A DNA stretch of 57,616 bases from Gemmiger sp. An120 (GCF_002160955.1 NZ_NFLN01000019.1:1-57616), one strand, 5' to 3'; positions 17,301 through 25,360 are shown, counted from the first letter of the stretch. Notes: generated by a model not told the origin, from the sequence alone. Numbers and translations are program-made.

Positions 17301-17903
17301 GGGTATGGCGGCCTTGACCATGTGATTTCCACCGGCGAAAATGTAAACATTATGGTGTTCGACACCGAGGTCTACTCCAATACCGGTGGTCAGGCCAGCA
17401 AAGCTACGCCTACCGGTGCTGTCGCGCAGTTTGCTGCTGCGGGTAAGCGCACCAAGAAAAAGGACCTGGGCATGATGGCGATGAGCTACCGCAACGTGTA
17501 TGTGGCGCAGGTAGCGATGGGCGCAAACCAGAACCAGCTGCTCAAAGCAGTGCGGGAAGCGGAAAGCTATAACGGCCCGTCCCTGATCATCTGCTATGCC
17601 CCCTGCATCAACCATGGCCTGCGCTGCGGTATGGCCGATGTGATGGGAGAGATGAAGCGTGCCGTGGAAGCCGGATACTGGCAGCTGTACCGCTATGATC
17701 CGCGGCTTGCGGATGCGGGCAAGAATCCCTTCCAGCTGGACAGCAAGGAGCCTACCGGCAACTATCAGGATTTCCTGCGCGGCGAGGTTCGGTACTCTTC
17801 GCTGGAGCGTACCTTCCCGGAAGAAGCCGAACGTCTGTTCCGTCAGAGTGAAGCCGAGGCAAAAGCCCGCTACGCCCAGTACAAGCGGCTGGCGGAAGAA
17901 TAA
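14394..17903 (+). CDS. nifJ: Pyruvate:ferredoxin (flavodoxin) oxidoreductase, single-chain
   Basis: 1169 residues, the normal length for the fused homodimeric enzyme. It oxidises pyruvate (relatives also accept 2-oxobutyrate or oxaloacetate) with CoA to acyl-CoA, CO2 and reduced ferredoxin in the cytoplasm. Domain order is standard. The N-terminal pyrimidine-binding domain starts MDGNEAAAYAAYAFTEVAAI with YPITPSSPMAE. The CoA/transketolase-C-like region follows. Then come two [4Fe-4S] motifs, CIQCNQCSYVCP from Cys691 and CQGCGSCVNVCP from Cys746. The third cluster region has CAGCGETPY, and the TPP domain has GGDGWAYDIGYGGLDHV and NTGGQASKATP. It heads an operon whose next genes are aconitase-family enzymes, so here it probably handles a 2-oxoacid made in the same pathway. 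It is controlled by the promoter/operator at 14271-14332. Confidence 0.95.
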   Translation: MPNVWKTMDGNEAAAYAAYAFTEVAAIYPITPSSPMAELTDKWAASGKKNIFGQPVKLVEMQSEAGAVSAVHGALDAGVLATSYTASQGLMLMIPTMYRIAGQLKPGVIHVASRNVATNNISIFAEHSDVMACRQTGFAMLCSSNVQQAMDMAAVAHLSAIQSHVPFLHFFDGFRTSHEIQKVRCLDYDELAKCVDYDQLRSFRKHSQNPEYPQTRTSGLNGDTYFQAREAMNGYYDAVPEIVEQNMAKINAITGCDYHLFNYYGAPDAETVLVGLGSIAGTAQMTVDHLNAAGAKVGYVEVHLFRPFSAKAFLAALPATVKAITVLDRDKEPGAMGEPLYEEVAAVLKEFRSDLPVYACRFGLACKDTTPNMVKAMYDNMKAQHPANHYTVGINDDVTHLSIPYGPALDIIPADTVSCKFWGLGSDGTVGANKNSIKIIGDHTDKYVQAYFEYDGKKSGGVTKSHLRFGDSPIRATYLVSSADFVACHNEAYIGKYDLTGDLKDGGSLLLASEWTTPEALTEHLPAAMRRDIARRNIHLYVIDSVHIGEQLGLGTRTNTILQAAFFKITGIIPIEKAVEYMKAAIVKSYGKKGEKVVNMNYAAVEAGVQSVVAVDVPADWADAPDEPAAPAVDKPHFIEKILEPVNAMKGDSIPVSDFLPYVDGTFPQETAKWEKRGTAVKVPVWDAEKCIQCNQCSYVCPHAAIRPFLLSAEEAASAPSGLPVAETRPKASEYKFTMGVSILDCQGCGSCVNVCPTKAIEMQPLHTQMDKAEHWTWLDSLPQVRNPYGVSTVKGSQFQEPLLQFSGACAGCGETPYAKLVTQLFGDRMYVATATGCSQVWATSFPSFPYSKNKEGHGPAVSGSLFENNAEFGMGIYLGAEQQRGALYAKAGELIATTGDNQLKSALEEWRAAYADGEASKAAAKKVKDALAQTNDSSALCAWIKDRTEHLVKKSVWMFGGDGWAYDIGYGGLDHVISTGENVNIMVFDTEVYSNTGGQASKATPTGAVAQFAAAGKRTKKKDLGMMAMSYRNVYVAQVAMGANQNQLLKAVREAESYNGPSLIICYAPCINHGLRCGMADVMGEMKRAVEAGYWQLYRYDPRLADAGKNPFQLDSKEPTGNYQDFLRGEVRYSSLERTFPEEAERLFRQSEAEAKARYAQYKRLAEE

Positions 17904-17915
17904 AGGAGGTCTGTC

Positions 17916-19034
17916 ATGTCAACCTTTGTGGAGAAAATGCTGGGCGCCCCAGCCGGCAGTCCCGCCCGTATCACACCGGATCTGATTGTGGTGAACGACG
18001 GTATCTGCCATACCGCAGTGGAGATGGCCAACCTGGTCCGCTCGCCGGACAAGGTGCGGGTAATCTTTGACCACGATGTGCCCACTGGCCGGCCGGAAGC
18101 GGCCCGGGTATTCGGCAGCATCCGCCGCTTTGCCCGCGAAAACAACGTGCGGTTCATCCAGGCAGAAGGGGTAGGGTATCAGTACCTGCTGGAGCAGGAA
18201 GTCCGTCCCGGCCAGATTGTGGTGCAGGGCGGCAGCCATGCTGGCATCTACGGCAGCGTGGGGGCGCTGGGCATCAATGTAAGCGCTACCGAACTGGCTC
18301 GTGTACTGGAGCATGATTACTACAACACGGTTGTGCCGGAGACGGTAGCTGTCCGGGTAGAGGGAACACTTCCGGAACATGTGACCATGATGGATGCTGC
18401 TATGGCATTCCTGAGTGAGAATCCGTGCCTGGCCGGCAAGGCTGTGGAATTCTGCGGCCCGCAGCTGACGGCGCATCAGAAAGCGGTGCTCTGCTCCATG
18501 GCCTGCGAGACAGGCGCCTTTACCGCTGCGGTGACCGACACGGAGGACCAGGACCTGGTCCTGGATTTGAGCCGGGTCGTACCGATGGTCACCATGCCGT
18601 GTTCCGCCCGTGAACTGCAGAAGGACGCGGTTCGTCAACCCCTGGCTGTGCTGGCGGGGATGCGGCTGCAGGCTGGCCAGATCGGAGGCTACACGGGCGG
18701 CACCATTGAGGAGCTGCGGCTGGCGGTTTCGCTGATTGAGGGCAAGACGCTGGCCCGGGGCTTCCGCTTGACGGTAGCCCCCGCCACCTCCGCTGATTTC
18801 CTGAAAGCACTGGATGAGGGAATTATCGAACGTTTTATCGATTTCGGTGCCCAGATCAGCGCAGTAGGGGATCACAGTGTAGTAACCCAGGGCGCAGGCG
18901 TCATCGGAAAAGGCGAAAAGCTGCTCACAACCGGTCTGTATACCTATGCGGGCTGCATGGGCGTGCAGGACAGCGAAGTCTATACCGGATCGGTACCCAG
19001 CGTGATGGCTGCGGCCGTGACCGGACGGCTGTAA
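17916..19034 (+). CDS. Aconitase/LeuC-superfamily protein lacking all cluster cysteines
   Basis: 372 residues, ATG after AAAGGAGG, 12 bp behind the oxidoreductase gene. The chain follows LeuC large subunits end to end: IFDHDVPTG (LeuC DHxVPT), EGVGYQYLLEQ, PGQIVVQGGSHAGIYGSVGALG (LeuC GDSHTxxxGAxGA), CSMACETGAF (LeuC NMAIEAGA), then TGGTIEELRLAV. The three iron-sulfur ligands are gone. LeuC SCTNG is GGYTGG here, and the PGCGPC motif is replaced by AVGDHSVV. DSHT is altered to GSHA. The C-terminal YAGCMG..SEVYTGS stays recognisable. It cannot hold the usual [4Fe-4S] cluster, so it is either a regulatory/structural partner of the intact enzyme encoded next (19048) or a cluster-independent lyase/hydratase. 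Intact length and conserved non-cluster motifs argue against simple decay. Confidence 0.75.
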   Translation: MSTFVEKMLGAPAGSPARITPDLIVVNDGICHTAVEMANLVRSPDKVRVIFDHDVPTGRPEAARVFGSIRRFARENNVRFIQAEGVGYQYLLEQEVRPGQIVVQGGSHAGIYGSVGALGINVSATELARVLEHDYYNTVVPETVAVRVEGTLPEHVTMMDAAMAFLSENPCLAGKAVEFCGPQLTAHQKAVLCSMACETGAFTAAVTDTEDQDLVLDLSRVVPMVTMPCSARELQKDAVRQPLAVLAGMRLQAGQIGGYTGGTIEELRLAVSLIEGKTLARGFRLTVAPATSADFLKALDEGIIERFIDFGAQISAVGDHSVVTQGAGVIGKGEKLLTTGLYTYAGCMGVQDSEVYTGSVPSVMAAAVTGRL

Positions 19035-19047
19035 GGAGGGCGAAAGA

Positions 19048-20859
19048 ATGGATACGGTATTTACCGGTAAGGTATGGAAATTCGGCAACGACATTGACAC
19101 CGACACCATCATCCCTGGCAAGCGGGGAACCATTCCCACGATTGAAGAGATGAAAAAATACGCCTTTGAGCTGCTCAAGCCGGAGTTCGCTTCTACCGTT
19201 CAGCCGGGAGACATCCTGGTGGCAGGTACCAATTTTGGGTGTGGTTCTTCCCGGGAACAGGCGGCAACCGTGCTTTCCAGTAATGGGGTGCGCTGCATCA
19301 TCGCCAAGAGTTTTGCCCGGATCTTTTTCCGCAATGCCTTTAACTCCGGCATTCTGCTGATCACCTGCGACGGGATCCAGGATGTATGTGAAGGCGGCGA
19401 TATGGTTACGGTGGACGTAGAAAAAAAGCAGGTCACCGCAAACGGCCACAGCTTTACGTTTGGCGCGATCCCGCAGAATCTGCTGCAGATTGTGGAGAAC
19501 GGCGGATTGATTGCGGATACCAAGCAGCGGGTGGCGGCCGGGCTCAAGCCCAGCGTATGCCATAAACTGGACGATGCGGCCCGCCGCAAAAAAGGTTTCA
19601 CCATGGCGGAAAAGCTGCTGCGCTGCAATGCAGGTGTGGACGCAATCCAGCCCGGCGATATCGTGATTACCCATCCGGATATGTTCATGATTCATGACAT
19701 CTACACGCCTTATCTGCTGGATACTCTGCAGAAAATGGGGGTGGAAAAGATTGCCGATCCGGATAAGGTCACAATCATTTTTGACCATTGTATGCCCACC
19801 GCTGTAGCTGGCAACGATTCCGCCCACTATGACGCCGGCCTGGCGCTGAGCGACCGCTACGGCATCAAAAAACTGCATGTGGGAGAAGGCATCTGCCATA
19901 GCATCATGCACGAGATGCGGTACGCGAAACCTGGCGAAGTGGCAACCGCTACCGACAGCCATACCACTACCTACGGCGGGGCAGGCAACTTCTGTACCGG
20001 CATTGGTACTGCTGAGATGGCGGCGGCTCTGGCAACCGGGGAACTTTGGTTCAAGGTTCCGGAAGCCATCAAGATCGTGCTGAACGGACATTTGCCGAAC
20101 GGCGTGCTCAGCAAAGATGTTATACTGAAAATACTGGGCGATATCAAGGCAGACGGCGGTCAGTACAAGAGCCTGGAATTTACCGGCCCTGCTGCACACG
20201 AAATGAGCATGCCCGCCCGTTTCACCGTTGCCAATATGGCGTTGGAAGCCGGTGCGAAGTGCGCCTTGTTTGAGGCGGATGAAAAGACTGCGGCCTACTA
20301 CGATATGCCGCTGAACGAGATCGACTGGGTCTGTGTGGATGAGAATGCCCACTATGAAAAAGTGCTGACCTATTCCGTTGACGAGCTGGAACCGCAGCTT
20401 TCCTGCCCGCAGGGCGTGGATAACGTACATCCCATCAGCGAGGTAGCCGGCACTCCCATCGACGAGGTCTACCTGGGCAGCTGCACCAACGGCAACCTGG
20501 AGGATCTGGCAGTGGCGGCCCGTTATATGAAGGGTAAGCATGTACCCGACGATATGCGGTTTATTGTGGTGCCTGCCACCAATCAGGTGTACAAGGACGC
20601 TATCCGCCTGGGATACATTCAAATCTTTGTGGAGGCAGGTGCAGTGATCTGCCATCCCTGCTGTGGCCTGTGCTGTGGAATGCCCTACGGCCTTATGTAC
20701 GATGACGAGCGGATCCTTTCCACTGCCAACCGGAATTTTATTGGCCGGCAGGGAACCAAAAAGACCCTGAGCTATTTGTGCAGTCCTGCAGTGGCCGCTG
20801 TAACCGCCCTGACCGGACGGGTGGCGGATCCCCGGGACTTCACCACTACGGAAGTATGA
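19048..20859 (+). CDS. Aconitase-family hydro-lyase, fused small (LeuD) then large (LeuC) subunits
   Basis: 603 residues, ATG after AAGGAGGG. Residues 1-165 are a LeuD-type swivel domain (GNDIDTDTIIPGK, TNFGCGSSREQA, AKSFARIFFRNAFNSGI). Residues 186-603 are a LeuC-type large subunit: MAEKLLRC, IFDHCMPT, GEGICHSIMHE, TATDSHTTTYGGAG, GSCTNG with Cys479, then Cys539 and Cys542 in CCGLCCG, and TANRNFIGRQG. All three [4Fe-4S] ligands are present. Fused fungal LeuC-LeuD enzymes and AcnA carry the swivel domain last; here it is first, as in AcnB. The family interconverts 2- and 3-hydroxyacids through an unsaturated intermediate, or hydrates an unsaturated diacid: isopropylmalate, citramalate/citraconate, homocitrate, maleate or dimethylmaleate. 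A LeuB-like dehydrogenase (25453) and Ptb/Buk in the same island point to catabolism, not leucine synthesis. Confidence 0.88.
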   Translation: MDTVFTGKVWKFGNDIDTDTIIPGKRGTIPTIEEMKKYAFELLKPEFASTVQPGDILVAGTNFGCGSSREQAATVLSSNGVRCIIAKSFARIFFRNAFNSGILLITCDGIQDVCEGGDMVTVDVEKKQVTANGHSFTFGAIPQNLLQIVENGGLIADTKQRVAAGLKPSVCHKLDDAARRKKGFTMAEKLLRCNAGVDAIQPGDIVITHPDMFMIHDIYTPYLLDTLQKMGVEKIADPDKVTIIFDHCMPTAVAGNDSAHYDAGLALSDRYGIKKLHVGEGICHSIMHEMRYAKPGEVATATDSHTTTYGGAGNFCTGIGTAEMAAALATGELWFKVPEAIKIVLNGHLPNGVLSKDVILKILGDIKADGGQYKSLEFTGPAAHEMSMPARFTVANMALEAGAKCALFEADEKTAAYYDMPLNEIDWVCVDENAHYEKVLTYSVDELEPQLSCPQGVDNVHPISEVAGTPIDEVYLGSCTNGNLEDLAVAARYMKGKHVPDDMRFIVVPATNQVYKDAIRLGYIQIFVEAGAVICHPCCGLCCGMPYGLMYDDERILSTANRNFIGRQGTKKTLSYLCSPAVAAVTALTGRVADPRDFTTTEV

Positions 20860-20869
20860 GGTGACCGGT

Positions 20870-21763
20870 ATGCTGAAAAATTTTGAGCAAATGAAAGAAA
20901 TGCTCCGGGCCAAACCGGTCAAGCGCCGTGTAGCGGTGGCTGCCGCGCAGGATGAACATACCCTGCAGGCGGTGGTTGCCGCCGCCCGGGACGGTTTGGT
21001 AACACCGGTGCTGATTGGCCGGGAAGCGGAAATCCGCGAACTGCTGGCGAAGCTGATGTTTGACTCGGAGCAGGCCGAGATCATCCCGGAGGATGATCCT
21101 GTTGCCTGCGCCCAGATCGCCGCGGATCTGGCCCGGGAGGGAAAGGCGGACTGCATCATGAAGGGCAAACTGGAAACCGGTGCCCTCATGAAAGTCCTTG
21201 TCAACCGGGAGCGGGGAATCCGCAAGAACGATGTGATGAGCCTGGTGGCGTTCTTTGAAAGCCCCTACTACCACAAGGTGTTTGCCATTACCGATCCTGC
21301 GCTGCTGACCTATCCCACACTGGAACAGAAAAAAGCGGCTATCACCAATGCCGTGGAAGCGCTGCACGCGCTGGGGGTTGAGCAACCCAAGGTAGCTGTC
21401 CTGGCTGCTGTAGAGAAGGTCAATCCCAAGATGAAAGAAACCGTTGAAGCGGATGAGATCAAAAAGGCGGGGATCCCCGGCTGCGTTGTGGAAGGCCCTA
21501 TCAGTTACGATCTGGCTATGGACCCGCAGGCTGCGGAAATTAAGGGGTATCAAAGCCCGGTGGCGGGCGATGCGGATTTGTTGGTTGTGCCCGACCTTGT
21601 AAGCGGCAATATCGCCGCCAAGACCATTACGGTGTTGGGCGGCGGACGAACCGGCGGCGTTGTAATGGGGGCACAGGTCCCGGTGCTGCTGGTATCCCGC
21701 GCCGCCACAGCAGACGACAAATACATGTCCATTGTGGCCGCCGCACTGGCGTGCGGACGTTGA
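20870..21763 (+). CDS. ptb: Phosphate acyltransferase, phosphate butyryltransferase (Ptb) type
   Basis: 297 residues from the ATG at 20870, chosen because GAGGTG lies 6 bp upstream; a GTG three codons earlier overlaps that site. It converts an acyl-CoA and phosphate to acyl-phosphate and CoA in the cytoplasm. Family features: RVAVAAAQDEHTLQAVVAA, LIGREAEIR, ADCIMKGKLETGALMKV, TDPALLTYPTLEQK, GPISYDLAMDP and the C-terminal LVVPDLVSGNIAAKT. Length matches Ptb (about 300) rather than classical Pta (about 330). The partner kinase is at 24200-25300. In this island the acyl group would come from the oxidoreductase at 14394, so it could be acetyl, propionyl or a branched group. Confidence 0.88.
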   Translation: MLKNFEQMKEMLRAKPVKRRVAVAAAQDEHTLQAVVAAARDGLVTPVLIGREAEIRELLAKLMFDSEQAEIIPEDDPVACAQIAADLAREGKADCIMKGKLETGALMKVLVNRERGIRKNDVMSLVAFFESPYYHKVFAITDPALLTYPTLEQKKAAITNAVEALHALGVEQPKVAVLAAVEKVNPKMKETVEADEIKKAGIPGCVVEGPISYDLAMDPQAAEIKGYQSPVAGDADLLVVPDLVSGNIAAKTITVLGGGRTGGVVMGAQVPVLLVSRAATADDKYMSIVAAALACGR

Positions 21764-21844
21764 GCCTTTGCCCTGGGCAGAAACAGCAATGCACTGGCTA
21801 AAGACGGATTTTATTTACACCGGCAATAATTTGGAGGTATCACC

Positions 21845-23179
21845 ATGAGCAAGATCAAGTTTGAAGTTTGCGGCCTGCAGTTCAAGCATTTTGTTCCCTT
21901 CTTTATCCTCGTAATGCTGGCCACCTATCTGGGCTTTATGCCCACTGTTACCCTGGCCGAGGGCCTGACCGCCACCACCTTTATCGCCACCTTCGCTTTT
22001 CTGATGGCGGTGGGCGGTATCTTCTTCTGGCTGGGCGACACCATCCCCATTGTCAACAAGTACCTGGGCGGCGCCTGTGTGCTTCCGCTGTTCGGCGCGT
22101 CGGCAATGAAGCTGTTCGGCTTGGTGCCGGATACGTTGCAGAACGGCGTAAAGGTTCTGATGAACGGCGGTTTCCAGGATGCTTACATTGCCTGTCTGCT
22201 GGTAGGCGCTGTGCTGATCATGGATCGTAAAATCCTGCTGAGCGCTACGGCCCGTTACCTGCCGGCCATTATCGGGTCGCAGGTCTTTGCGCTGGGCTTC
22301 TGCGTGCTGGGTGGTCTGGTCACTGGTTACGGTCCGGTCGAAGCGCTGTTCAACGTGGGCGCTCCCACCATGTCCGGCGGCTCTGCCGGCGCTATGACCA
22401 CCATCCCGGCGCTGTATACCAGCCTGTCCGGTACCGACATGACCGGCATGGCGGGTCAGTTCCTGTGCTATGCATCTATTGCCAATGTGATTGCGGTTAT
22501 GATGGCGGCTATCGGCAAAGCGGTTTGTGAAAAGAAAGCCGGCCTGGTTTCCCCGGATTCTGATCCCACCATTCTGCGCCGCAGCGGCGTGACCATGGTT
22601 ACCCAGGCGGAGAAAAAGCTCCCTGCCACTACCGACAACTACAAGCATCTGGGCGGCGGCATTTTCATGTGCTTTGCCATCTATATGGCCGGTGATATGC
22701 TGGGCAAGCTGCCTGGTCTCAGCGTGATTGCGGGTCTGGCCTGGTCCATCATCATTGCCATTGTCATCAAAGCCACCGGTATTCTGGACGACACCATCGG
22801 CAACTACTGTGCCAATGCCATGAACTTCATGATCCGTGCCCTGCTGCCCACCCTGATTGCCGGTATCGGCATTAAGTCCATGAACCTTACTGACCTAACC
22901 TCTTACTTCAGCGTTCCGGCGCTGATCACCATCTTCCTGGGTGTGCTGGGCGCGTTCTTGGGCGCGATGCTGTTCGGCCATCTGTTTGGGCTGTATGCCT
23001 TTGAGACCGGTGTCACCGCAGGTCTGTGCTGCTGCAATATCGGCGGTTCCGGCGATATCGCGGTGCTGTCTGCCTGCAACCGTATGGAACTGCTGGCCTT
23101 CGCTTCCATCTCCACCCGTATCGGCGGTGCGCTGATGGTGGTGTGGATCGGGTTCCTGTACCCGCTCTTCCAGCACTGA
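21845..23179 (+). CDS. 2-hydroxycarboxylate transporter (2HCT, CitS/MaeN family)
   Basis: 444 residues, ATG after TTGGAGG, about 11-12 hydrophobic segments. The two re-entrant-loop signatures of the family are present: PTMSGGSAGAMTT near residue 180, and CNIGGSGDIAVLS near residue 400. The N-terminal part FMPTVTLAEGLTATTFIATFAFLMAVGG and GDTIPIVNKYLGG also follow CitS/CimH, given here as overlapping segments: AEGLTATTFIATFAF and GDTIPIVNKYLGG. Members import citrate, malate or related 2-hydroxy acids with sodium or protons, or exchange them for lactate/acetate. Here it is the only transporter in the island and so defines the probable substrate class. It ends the run of closely spaced genes and is followed by a strong terminator. 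Confidence 0.9.
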   Translation: MSKIKFEVCGLQFKHFVPFFILVMLATYLGFMPTVTLAEGLTATTFIATFAFLMAVGGIFFWLGDTIPIVNKYLGGACVLPLFGASAMKLFGLVPDTLQNGVKVLMNGGFQDAYIACLLVGAVLIMDRKILLSATARYLPAIIGSQVFALGFCVLGGLVTGYGPVEALFNVGAPTMSGGSAGAMTTIPALYTSLSGTDMTGMAGQFLCYASIANVIAVMMAAIGKAVCEKKAGLVSPDSDPTILRRSGVTMVTQAEKKLPATTDNYKHLGGGIFMCFAIYMAGDMLGKLPGLSVIAGLAWSIIIAIVIKATGILDDTIGNYCANAMNFMIRALLPTLIAGIGIKSMNLTDLTSYFSVPALITIFLGVLGAFLGAMLFGHLFGLYAFETGVTAGLCCCNIGGSGDIAVLSACNRMELLAFASISTRIGGALMVVWIGFLYPLFQH

Positions 23180-23213
23180 TTATTACACTATCAACCTTCC
23201 TCCCATTTCAGCG

Positions 23214-23247
23214 GGGCGCGGTCAACGCCTGACCGCGCCCTCTTTTT
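23214..23247 (+). terminator. Intrinsic terminator after the 2HCT transporter gene
   Basis: Arms GGGCGCGGTCA (23214-23224) and TGACCGCGCCC (23230-23240), 5-nt loop, followed by TCTTTTT. Some readthrough would be needed for the next genes unless they have their own promoter, which I do not see in 23248-23270. Confidence 0.9.
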
Positions 23248-23270
23248 CCCCTTTTTAGGAGAAAAACAGT

Positions 23271-24170
23271 ATGAACGCAGAATTTTTGAACAATGGAGTC
23301 CGTCTTCGCTGGCTGAATACAGCTGGATTTGAGATTGAAACCTCCAGTGGGACACACATTCTGCTGGATCCGTTCCTGGACGGTGTGTACAAGGGAATCA
23401 CCTGTTATCCCTTCTCAATCGACAAAATTGAGAAATGTGACCATTTGCTGTTAAGCCATATCCATTTTGACCATGCGCAGAATGTGGGCGATCTCCAGCA
23501 CCGCTTTCCGGCTTTGAATCTGTTCGTTCCGGATCTTTCTGCTGATCCGCTCTGCCAGGTGCAGGATCTGGACTGTGCCAGACTGTACCGTACCCGCGGC
23601 GGTGAGAGCTATCGGTTTGATGATTTGACCATTGAGTGCTTTACCGGCAGGCATACCGAGTCTCCCCGGGGCTATCGCCCCAGCGGCAAGGACTTTGTCC
23701 GCCCGGATGGTTCCCTGGATAAGATGATGTGGTTTGGCAACCTGGAGCTTGTAAACTACCTCATTACGACCGGTGACGGTACCCGCATCCTGGTCTGGGC
23801 AGGGATGACCTCGCCTGACCAGAAATACCGGCTGGCAGACCTAAGGCCGGATATTGCGCTGATGCATATAAGCCCCAAACAGGATTTTGAGGAATTTGCC
23901 GCGCTGACGGAAGCGATTGGCCCCAAGGTGGTCATTCCGCATCACTACGATTTTACCGAGTGCTTTTTCAAAATCGTTCCCGCTGCCATGAATGACATGA
24001 GCGAAGAGAACCGCAGGCAGTTCGTACACAACGGAGAATTTGACTTTCCTGCCTACATGCAGGCTCTGGAGAACGCCTGCCGCCGCAGAGCACCCGGTAT
24101 GGCACTGCTCATGCCGGAACACCATAAGTGGTATCGTTTCGGGTTCTGCGCTGCCGGTCCGCTGGAATAA
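23271..24170 (+). CDS. Metallo-beta-lactamase-fold hydrolase (UlaG-like)
   Basis: 299 residues, ATG after TTAGGAGAAAAACAGT. The zinc site motif HxHxDH is seen as SHIHFDHAQ (about residues 63-69). Later metal-ligand candidates are the histidines in TGRHTES and VIPHHYDF. The closest layout is the UlaG/UPF0173-type branch of lactonase-like enzymes (LRWLNTAGFEIET, ILLDPFL). UlaG opens a lactone of a sugar acid. A lactone or thioester of a hydroxyacid would be a fitting substrate here, but that is only context. It sits between a terminator and the butyrate kinase gene with 29 bp to the next start, so these two are probably co-transcribed. Confidence 0.8.
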   Translation: MNAEFLNNGVRLRWLNTAGFEIETSSGTHILLDPFLDGVYKGITCYPFSIDKIEKCDHLLLSHIHFDHAQNVGDLQHRFPALNLFVPDLSADPLCQVQDLDCARLYRTRGGESYRFDDLTIECFTGRHTESPRGYRPSGKDFVRPDGSLDKMMWFGNLELVNYLITTGDGTRILVWAGMTSPDQKYRLADLRPDIALMHISPKQDFEEFAALTEAIGPKVVIPHHYDFTECFFKIVPAAMNDMSEENRRQFVHNGEFDFPAYMQALENACRRRAPGMALLMPEHHKWYRFGFCAAGPLE

Positions 24171-24199
24171 GCCCAACCCCAAAAGAAAAGGAGTTTCCT

Positions 24200-25300
24200 A
24201 TGAAGATATTTGCAATTAATCCCGGCTCTACTTCTACAAAAATTGCCCTGTTTGAGGACGATCAGATGGTATTCAGCCGCAACGTTTCCCACGATGCGGA
24301 GGAACTGAAAAAATTCAAGGAAATCCGGGACCAGTTCCCGTACCGGAAAGAAACCATTCTTAAAGAACTGGCAGACGCAGGCCAAACACTGGAAAACACA
24401 GATGCCTTTGTGGGGCGGGGCGGCGGTCTGGTCAATATCGTCGGCGGTACTTACACGGTAAACGACAAGCTGCTGGAGCACGCACGCACCTGCTTCACGG
24501 TCAAGCATCCGGCTACTTTGGGAGCACAGCTGGCATATGATTTTGCCCGGACATATGGCGGACAGGCCTTTGTAGTCAATCCGCCTGATGTGGATGAATT
24601 CTGTGATGAGGCGCGCGTCACCGGTTTGAAAGGCGTTTATCGGGAGAGCAAGATCCACGCGCTGAACCAGAAAGAGATCGGCATCCGCTATGCCGCATCG
24701 AAGGGGAAAAAATATGCCGACATGAACCTGATCATCTGCCATATCGGCGGCGGCATTTCGGTTACGGCCCATCAAAAAGGCAAGATGGTGGACTCCAATG
24801 ATATTGCGCAGGGCGACGGACCGATGGCACCCACCCGCTGCGGTGCACTTCCAGTCAAGGATGTTGTGAAGATGTGCTTCTCCGGTAAATTTACCGAGCG
24901 GGAGATGTACGACAAAATCACCAAAACAGGCGGTCTTGTGGACCATCTGGGAACCAGCGATGCGCGGGAAGTCTGCCGGATGATTGAGCAGGGAAGTGCT
25001 TACGCCAAGCTAATTTACGATGCCATGATCTATCAGATCGCCAAAACGGCGGGCAGCATGGCCGCGGTTCTCTGCGGCGAGGTGGATGGTATCATTCTGA
25101 CCGGCGGCATTGCCCACGACAAGTATCTGGTGGAGCAGCTCACCCGCCGCCTGCAGTTTATTGCGCCTATCACGGTTATGGCAGGCGAGTTCGAGATGGA
25201 GGCGCTGGCAGCGGGTGCTCGCCGTGTGCTGCTGGGTGAGGAGCCGGCTCTGGAGTATACCGGCAAACCGGTGTGGAACGGATTCGATGCGGAAAAGTGA
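24200..25300 (+). CDS. buk: Butyrate kinase-type acyl kinase
   Basis: 366 residues, start ATG at 24200 after AAAAGGAG. It is an ASKHA-fold kinase transferring phosphate from acyl-phosphate to ADP, giving ATP and the free acid. Motifs: FAINPGSTSTKIALFE at the N-terminus (phosphate loop), FVGRGGGL, VKHPATLGAQLAYDFA, VNPPDVDE, ICHIGGGISVTAH, DSNDIAQGDGPMAPTRCG and GIILTGGIAHD. These follow Buk rather than AckA. Together with Ptb (20870) it makes the ATP-yielding end of the pathway. Note that it is separated from ptb by the transporter and MBL genes, whereas ptb-buk pairs are normally adjacent. Acid specificity (butyrate, isobutyrate, propionate) cannot be read from sequence. Confidence 0.93.
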   Translation: MKIFAINPGSTSTKIALFEDDQMVFSRNVSHDAEELKKFKEIRDQFPYRKETILKELADAGQTLENTDAFVGRGGGLVNIVGGTYTVNDKLLEHARTCFTVKHPATLGAQLAYDFARTYGGQAFVVNPPDVDEFCDEARVTGLKGVYRESKIHALNQKEIGIRYAASKGKKYADMNLIICHIGGGISVTAHQKGKMVDSNDIAQGDGPMAPTRCGALPVKDVVKMCFSGKFTEREMYDKITKTGGLVDHLGTSDAREVCRMIEQGSAYAKLIYDAMIYQIAKTAGSMAAVLCGEVDGIILTGGIAHDKYLVEQLTRRLQFIAPITVMAGEFEMEALAAGARRVLLGEEPALEYTGKPVWNGFDAEK

Positions 25301-25315
25301 TGGCCAGCAAGGCCA

Positions 25316-25360
25316 CCCCGCAGCAGTATGTGCGCCCGGGGGGCTAATGCGGGGCTTTTT
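25316..25360 (+). terminator. Probable terminator after buk
   Basis: CCCCGCA (25316-25322) pairs with TGCGGGG (25348-25354), followed by C and T5. The 25-nt loop contains a further GC-rich mini-stem. It is less compact than the other terminators. No convincing promoter for the next gene is visible in 25361-25452. Confidence 0.6.

Noticed and set aside
15210-17615. Long minus-strand frame opposite the oxidoreductase gene
   Set aside because: Same shadow effect; the plus-strand enzyme is unmistakable over its full length.
18925-21225. Long minus-strand frame opposite the fused dehydratase and ptb genes
   Set aside because: Shadow of well-supported plus-strand genes, with no recognisable domain.
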